Part shown: positions 14,890-18,534 of the stretch, piece after piece
Layout of the letters: each line of letters starts with the position of its first letter
How positions within the stretch are numbered: the stretch's first letter is position 1
Assembly: GCA_002361155.1 (NCBI GenBank)
Contig: DERZ01000050.1
Location: 1 to 18,534 of the forward strand
Source of the DNA: Porphyromonadaceae bacterium UBA3327
Lineage (GTDB): Bacteria > Bacteroidota > Bacteroidia > Bacteroidales > Muribaculaceae
Direction: 5' to 3'
DNA: 18,534 bases
Made by a program: the position numbers and the translations under genes
Notes under the pieces: generated by a model
What the model was told of the DNA's origin: nothing
Database searches by the model: none
The model's input: the letters and a program-made list of their open reading frames with translations, nothing else

Positions 14890-16272
14890 TTATTTGTTTT
14901 TTATAATCTGCGCCATGAATTCAGCCTCACAGACGATCTTTTCGCCCACAAAAGCATATCCCTTTACGATGGCGCATCCACGACGAATTTCAGTCATCAG
15001 CGACACATTGAGCAGCAGCGTATTGCCGGGAACAACCTTCTGACGGAACTTTACATTGTCTATTTTGAGGAAATATGTGGAGTATTTCTCCGGTTCCTCG
15101 AGATAGTTGAGCACGAGCACTCCCGCAGCCTGGGCCATCGCCTCCACCTGAAGCACACCCGGCATGACCGGCTCCTCGGGAAAATGACCCTGGAAGAAGG
15201 GTTCGTTGACGGTGACATTCTTCACGCACACTATATGCTTCTGGTCCATCTCAATAACTTTGTCGACAAGCAGGAACGGATACCGGTGGGGAAGAAGGTG
15301 TCGTATACCGTTCACATCGATCAGCGGCGCAAGGTTGGGATTATAGACGGGAGCCTGTATCTCAGTATGCTTCACATCCTTGCGGACAAGGCGCGTGAAT
15401 TTATTGTTGACCGAATGCCCGGGACGTACTGCCACAACCCTGCCCTTCAGGGGCCGGCCGATGAGAGCGAGATCTCCGATCAGGTCCATGAGTTTGTGAC
15501 GCGCCGGCTCGTTGTCCCATTTCAGAGGTTTCGGATTGATATAACCGAGAGAATGGAGTTCAACACGCGGAACTTTCATTACTTCGCAGATGTGGTCTAT
15601 ATGATTCTGCGGAATCTCCCTGTCGTAGATCACTATGGCGTTGTCAAGATCGCCTCCCTTGATAAGGTTGTTCGCCACAAGCTGCTCTATCTCCCGTACG
15701 AACACAAATGTGCGCGCATTTGATATTTCCTGCTTGAACTCGGCAAGGTCATCAAGAACCGCAAACTGGTTGGGCAACACAGGCGAATCATATTCCACCA
15801 TGCACTCCACGCTGAACCCGTCGTCGGGATAGATAGTGATGGTCGAACCCGTCTCCTCATCACGGAACTTAAGTTTCTCCTTGATTATATAGAAATCCTT
15901 GTCGGCCTTCTGCTCCTTGAGTCCGACACGTTCAATATTTTCAACATAGATTATTGCGCTTCCGTCAAGTATCGGTAGTTCCGGCCCGTCGACATCGATC
16001 AGGCAATTGTCGATTCCGGCGGCGTAAAGAGCCGCCATGGCATGTTCTATAGTACTGACCACCACACCTTTACGGCCAATTACCGTACCACGGGTGGTAT
16101 CCACTACATTCTCTGCGATAGCTTCGATAACAGGTTGTTCCGGAAGATCCACACGACGGAATCGATATCCTGTGTTTTCATCGGCAGGATTGAACACCGC
16201 GGTGATCTCTATCCCGGAATGAAGGCCTTTTCCCTTGACGGAGAAAGACTCGTTTATGGTCTGTTGGTTCAT
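14890..16272 (-). CDS. lpxC-fabZ: Bifunctional UDP-3-O-acyl-N-acetylglucosamine deacetylase / 3-hydroxyacyl-ACP dehydratase
   Basis: A fusion of two enzymes in 460 residues. Residues 1 to about 305 are LpxC, which removes the N-acetyl group in the committed step of lipid A synthesis. Zinc ligands are H77 (STIEHAMAALY), H259 and D263 (ARHKLMDLIGD), with KGLHSG near residue 16. Residues about 315-460 are FabZ, the hot-dog-fold dehydratase of fatty acid elongation, with LLPHRYPFLLVD, H363 in GHFPEEPVMPG and E377 in VEAMAQ as catalytic residues. The fusion is known from Bacteroidota and supports the taxonomic placement. Both activities compete for the same hydroxyacyl-ACP pool, so the fusion fixes their ratio. 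It starts 17 bases after lpxD and ends 3 bases before lpxA. Confidence 0.97.
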   Translation of the reverse strand: MNQQTINESFSVKGKGLHSGIEITAVFNPADENTGYRFRRVDLPEQPVIEAIAENVVDTTRGTVIGRKGVVVSTIEHAMAALYAAGIDNCLIDVDGPELPILDGSAIIYVENIERVGLKEQKADKDFYIIKEKLKFRDEETGSTITIYPDDGFSVECMVEYDSPVLPNQFAVLDDLAEFKQEISNARTFVFVREIEQLVANNLIKGGDLDNAIVIYDREIPQNHIDHICEVMKVPRVELHSLGYINPKPLKWDNEPARHKLMDLIGDLALIGRPLKGRVVAVRPGHSVNNKFTRLVRKDVKHTEIQAPVYNPNLAPLIDVNGIRHLLPHRYPFLLVDKVIEMDQKHIVCVKNVTVNEPFFQGHFPEEPVMPGVLQVEAMAQAAGVLVLNYLEEPEKYSTYFLKIDNVKFRQKVVPGNTLLLNVSLMTEIRRGCAIVKGYAFVGEKIVCEAEFMAQIIKNK

Positions 16273-16289
16273 ATATTTATATATGTTCG

Positions 16290-17303
16290 TTATTTCTTGT
16301 TAAACTGGCGGAACAGTTCCGGCAGACGCTTGAGATATACCTGTGTGCGGGCAAACTGCATCGCATCGACAGCGGGGTAGCCTATCAGTCTGCTGTTTGA
16401 TCCGATGCTGTTCGGTACGCCGGACTGCGCTCCGATCTCATTCATGTCGCCGACATTGATATGGCCGGAGAAACCTACCTGCCCTCCTACCCTGTTGTAG
16501 TTGCCGATTTTAGTGCTCCCTGCGATACCGGTCTGAGCGGCAAACACATTTCCGGTACCTATCTCCACATTATGGGCTACCTGAATCAGATTGTCGAGTT
16601 TTGTTCCTTTGCCGATCCGCGTACAACCGAATGTGGCACGGTCCACAGCGGTATTGGCACCGATCTCCACATCATCTTCAATCACCACCACTCCGGTCTG
16701 GGGTATTTTTTCGTAGGAACCGTCGTGGCGTGGAGCGAAACCGAAACCGTCCGCACCAATCACAGCTCCGCTGTGAATGACGCACCGCGAACCTATCCGG
16801 CAACCTTCGTAAATCCTTACTCCGGCGCGTATCACAGTGCCATCGCCGATCTCGACATTGTCGCCGACATACGCCTGAGGGTATATCATCACACCTTTGC
16901 CGAGACGCACGCCTTCGCCGATGTAGGCGAACGCGCCGATATAGGCATCATCGGGAATACCAACCCCCTCCGCAATGTGACAAGGCTGTTCCACGCCCCT
17001 CTTGCGCGGCTTGCGGGCCTCGATGGCGTTAAGCAAGTCGGCAAGAGCCTCGTATGGGTCCGGGACACGGATGAGAGTCGGCGAAACGGCACCTTCAGTC
17101 TCAAATCCATCGGCCACAAGTACGGCTGTCGCCGAAGTGGTATTGATGAAATGGGCATACTTCGGGTTGGCTATGAAAGTGATGTCGCCGGCTTTTGCCT
17201 CTTCTATTTTCGCAAATCCTGTTATCGGCAATTGGCCGTTTCCATCGACTCTGCCATTCACAAAGCCGGCTATGATGTCTGGTGTAAGATTCATTCCATT
17301 CAT
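16290..17303 (-). CDS. lpxD: UDP-3-O-(3-hydroxyacyl)glucosamine N-acyltransferase
   Basis: It attaches the second 3-hydroxyacyl chain to the amine exposed by LpxC. The protein has 337 residues from ATG 17303. ATG 17294 ([14 protein letters not shown]) matches family N termini slightly better and would give 334. The N-terminal uridine-binding domain (about 1-100) has [14 protein letters not shown] long left-handed beta-helix follows (about 105-300) with many hexapeptides such as [16 protein letters not shown], then a short C-terminal helix. The catalytic His is H244 in VAHNVEIG, the H239 of E. coli. [18 protein letters not shown] is a strong LpxD signature. It is the first gene of the lpx operon, preceded by a leader of about 165 bases with a hairpin. 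Confidence 0.97.
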   Translation of the reverse strand: MNGMNLTPDIIAGFVNGRVDGNGQLPITGFAKIEEAKAGDITFIANPKYAHFINTTSATAVLVADGFETEGAVSPTLIRVPDPYEALADLLNAIEARKPRKRGVEQPCHIAEGVGIPDDAYIGAFAYIGEGVRLGKGVMIYPQAYVGDNVEIGDGTVIRAGVRIYEGCRIGSRCVIHSGAVIGADGFGFAPRHDGSYEKIPQTGVVVIEDDVEIGANTAVDRATFGCTRIGKGTKLDNLIQVAHNVEIGTGNVFAAQTGIAGSTKIGNYNRVGGQVGFSGHINVGDMNEIGAQSGVPNSIGSNSRLIGYPAVDAMQFARTQVYLKRLPELFRQFNKK

Positions 17304-17340
17304 TTTTATGAGCTTCGGGCATTCCGGACCGGTCGAAAGG

Positions 17341-17358
17341 TGTCAGCACCCGCTGACA
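17341..17358 (-). promoter_or_regulatory. Hairpin in the lpxD 5' leader
   Basis: TGTCAGC (17341-17347) and GCTGACA (17352-17358) are perfect 7-base arms around a four-base loop, 38 bases upstream of the lpxD start. One more G-C pair can form after a mismatch. It has no T run on the minus-strand side, so it is more likely an RNA structure near the ribosome entry region than a terminator. The function is unknown. Confidence 0.5.
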
Positions 17359-17475
17359 ACGCCGCCGCAGAAACCAGCTACTCCTCACTGTACAAAACTA
17401 CAATGCCGTATGCTTTTAACCGTGAAATCTCGGAAACCGGAACCCACAGAAAAAAAGCACATGAAATATTCACGG

Positions 17476-17483
17476 CAAAATTA
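17476..17483 (-). promoter_or_regulatory. -7 box of the lpxD-lpxC/fabZ-lpxA operon
   Basis: On the minus strand this reads TAATTTTG, a perfect TAnnTTTG match. Transcription would start near 17470, giving a leader of about 165 bases before lpxD. No clean TTTG -33 element is found at 19-21 bases; that interval lies inside the inverted repeat at 17487-17521. Confidence 0.55.
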
Positions 17484-17486
17484 ACA

Positions 17487-17521
17487 AAATTTGATAGAAA
17501 AACCTAATCGGCATCAAATTT
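17487..17521. promoter_or_regulatory. Inverted repeat overlapping the lpxD promoter (possible operator)
   Basis: Perfect 9-base arms AAATTTGAT (17487-17495) and ATCAAATTT (17513-17521) are separated by 17 bases, directly upstream of the lpxD -7 box. The inner ends are TTGAT and ATCAA, the half-site sequences of FNR-type regulators, but the spacing differs from the four bases of a classical FNR site. An operator role is inferred from position and symmetry only. Confidence 0.4.
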
Positions 17522-17566
17522 CGTATGAATTATGGGAAAAACCCGGGGTTATTTGGAGAATTTTAG

Positions 17567-17574
17567 TAATTTTG
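17567..17574 (+). promoter_or_regulatory. -7 box of the mce-mmdA operon
   Basis: TAATTTTG followed by CAT is a perfect -7 box. Transcription would start near 17579-17582, giving a leader of about 70 bases before mce. No -33 TTTG at the standard spacing; a TTTG at 17552-17555 is too close. Confidence 0.6.
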
Positions 17575-17653
17575 CATAATGAAGTGTAAAAGGTTGAAAA
17601 GCCTTCACGATGAAACAAATTGAAATAACATAATCTAACCAAAAATCGAATCA

Positions 17654-18076
17654 ATGGAAATTTCGCACATTGAACACATCGGAATAGCAGTGCCTGATCT
17701 GGCCGAGGCTATCAAGTACTACGAGAACGCTCTCGGACTTAAATGCTACAAGCAGGAAGTAGTTGAAGATCAGAAGGTAACTACCGCATTCTTCAAGGTG
17801 GGCGACACAAAGATCGAACTTCTCGAGCCGACCTGCCCTGAAAGCACAATCGCCAAATTCATCGAGAAAAACGGCGGCCGCGGAGGTATGCATCACCTCG
17901 CGTTCGCCATCAAGGACGGTGTGGCCAACGCTCTCCAGGAAGCAGAAGAGAAAGGCATCCGTCTGATCGACAAAGCACCCCGCAACGGTGCTGACGGACT
18001 CCATATCGCCTTCCTCCACCCGAAGTCGACTGAAGCAGTCCTCACCGAGCTTTGCGAAGACCCCTCCAATAAATAA
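17654..18076 (+). CDS. mce: Methylmalonyl-CoA epimerase
   Basis: It interconverts (R)- and (S)-methylmalonyl-CoA, linking the B12-dependent mutase to the decarboxylase in the succinate-propionate route. The 140-residue protein is a two-repeat vicinal-oxygen-chelate (glyoxalase-fold) enzyme of normal length. Visible features are [23 protein letters not shown] with metal ligand H8, [16 protein letters not shown] with H80-H81, and the C-terminal IAFLHPKST...VLTELCE with E132, which is the metal/catalytic glutamate of the family. It could be confused with lactoylglutathione lyase, but HPKST and VLTELC are epimerase signatures and the next gene encodes the decarboxylase carboxyltransferase. The gap to that gene is 32 bases, so one operon is likely. 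Confidence 0.96.
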   Translation: MEISHIEHIGIAVPDLAEAIKYYENALGLKCYKQEVVEDQKVTTAFFKVGDTKIELLEPTCPESTIAKFIEKNGGRGGMHHLAFAIKDGVANALQEAEEKGIRLIDKAPRNGADGLHIAFLHPKSTEAVLTELCEDPSNK

Positions 18077-18108
18077 ATTTATCACCTACTGCATCAAAAC
18101 ATAAAGCA

Positions 18109-18534
18109 ATGAGCAAACAGGAAGAAAAAATCAGCCAGCTGATCGAGAAGCGTGCCGAGTGCCGTCTCGGAGGTGGCGAGAAAGCCATCGAGAAACAGCA
18201 CCAGAGAGGCAAATACACCGCCCGCGAGCGCATAGCGATGCTGCTCGACGAGGGTAGTTTCGAGGAGCTCGACATGTTTGTGACACACCGCTGCACAAAC
18301 TTCGGCCAGGACAAGAAGCATATCCTCGGTGACGGCGTGGTGACCGGTTTCGGTACAATCGAAGGCCGTCTGGTATACGTGTTCGCACAAGACTTCACAG
18401 TATTCGGAGGCTCCCTTTCCGAGACTATGTCGCAGAAGATCTGCAAGGTTATGGACATGGCGATGAAGATGGGTGCTCCCGTGATCGGTCTCAACGACTC
18501 CGGCGGTGCCCGTATCCAGGAGGGTATCAACGCC
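18109..18534 (+). CDS. mmdA: Methylmalonyl-CoA decarboxylase alpha subunit / acyl-CoA carboxylase carboxyltransferase, 5' part
   Basis: The first 142 codons are present and the gene runs off the right edge. It starts [20 protein letters not shown] at ATG 18109. The translation shows [22 protein letters not shown], the standard N terminus of biotin-dependent carboxyltransferases of the crotonase fold, then [32 protein letters not shown] (the acyl-CoA site), and [12 protein letters not shown], the Gly-rich oxyanion motif. With mce upstream, it is most likely MmdA, which takes the carboxyl group from (S)-methylmalonyl-CoA to biotin. The freed CO2 energy drives the MmdB sodium pump in organisms that have it. 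A propionyl-CoA carboxylase beta subunit is the alternative. The genes for the gamma, biotin-carrier and pump subunits would be expected just past the edge. Confidence 0.93.
   Translation, partial: MSKQEEKISQLIEKRAECRLGGGEKAIEKQHQRGKYTARERIAMLLDEGSFEELDMFVTHRCTNFGQDKKHILGDGVVTGFGTIEGRLVYVFAQDFTVFGGSLSETMSQKICKVMDMAMKMGAPVIGLNDSGGARIQEGINA

Larger units (their letters stand above)
17304..17653. other. Divergent regulatory region between lpxD and mce
   Basis: This 350-base region has no supported gene. From left to right it holds the lpxD leader with a hairpin at 17341-17358, the minus-strand lpxD -7 box at 17476-17483, an inverted repeat at 17487-17521, the plus-strand mce -7 box at 17567-17574, and a mce leader with two very short open frames (17579-17623 and 17610-17633). 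An open frame running antisense through lpxD into this region is a coding shadow. Confidence 0.6.

Noticed and set aside
14863..15723. 286-codon plus-strand frame opposite lpxC-fabZ
   Set aside because: Antisense shadow of a well-supported gene, with no recognisable domain or promoter.
16461..17507. 348-codon open frame on the plus strand opposite lpxD
   Set aside because: It is the antisense shadow of the repetitive hexapeptide gene lpxD. The lpxD frame has clear motifs and catalytic His; the antisense product has none.
17879..17903. Bulged hairpin in mce around the codons for [10 protein letters not shown]
   Set aside because: It arises from glycine and histidine codons of a strongly conserved motif; no independent support.
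1..18534. Search for mobile elements, CRISPR repeats, restriction or defence genes and invertible promoters
   Set aside because: No transposase, integrase, phage, repeat-spacer array or defence domain was seen, and no long inverted repeat pair flanks any promoter. All large genes belong to housekeeping or envelope families.

Overview
The window looks like chromosomal DNA of an anaerobic gut-type Bacteroidota, most likely order Bacteroidales. The evidence is the fused lpxC-fabZ gene, repeated TAnnTTTG -7 promoter boxes (the Bacteroidota sigma-ABfr type) in place of sigma70 boxes, a menaquinone operon, and a methylmalonyl-CoA epimerase/decarboxylase pair as used to make propionate from succinate. 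Muribaculaceae is my guess at family, from the general protein character only. I see no insertion sequence, phage gene, CRISPR array or toxin-antitoxin pair. This is a core-genome region.

Layout. 1-31 (minus): 5' end of a tRNA-Ser cut by the window edge, with its promoter at 54-85. 314-1484 (minus): an unrecognised lipoprotein and a small outer-membrane beta-barrel protein. 1613-13094 (plus): a long co-directional run of nadE, a TsaC/Sua5-type gene, a polyprenyl-phosphate sugar transferase, a ClC-CBS chloride protein, fmt, menD, menB, menC and menE. Gaps in it are short (overlap to about 70 bases) and there is a clear internal promoter before the sugar transferase. 13290-13991 (plus): a Crp/Fnr-type regulator with its own promoter. 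A 22-bp perfect hairpin then separates it from the convergent lpxD-lpxC/fabZ-lpxA operon (17303-14113, minus). 17654-18534 (plus): mce and the 5' part of mmdA, transcribed divergently from lpxD across a 350-base regulatory region.

Functionally the genes cover cofactor synthesis (NAD, menaquinone), translation fidelity and initiation (t6A modification, Met-tRNA formylation), envelope construction (lipid A, glycan initiation, a surface barrel and a lipoprotein), anion transport, and the carboxyltransferase step of propionate fermentation. NAD and menaquinone both serve the anaerobic fumarate respiration that produces the succinate consumed by Mce/MmdA, so a metabolic link is plausible, but nothing here shows co-regulation.

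I did not find a convincing new multi-gene system. What deserves a second look is small: a 28-nt near-perfect palindrome inside menC, an AT-rich inverted repeat with TTGAT/ATCAA half-sites beside the lpxD promoter, a long hairpin-bearing lpxD leader, an N-terminally very short MenE, and a ClC protein lacking the internal proton glutamate.
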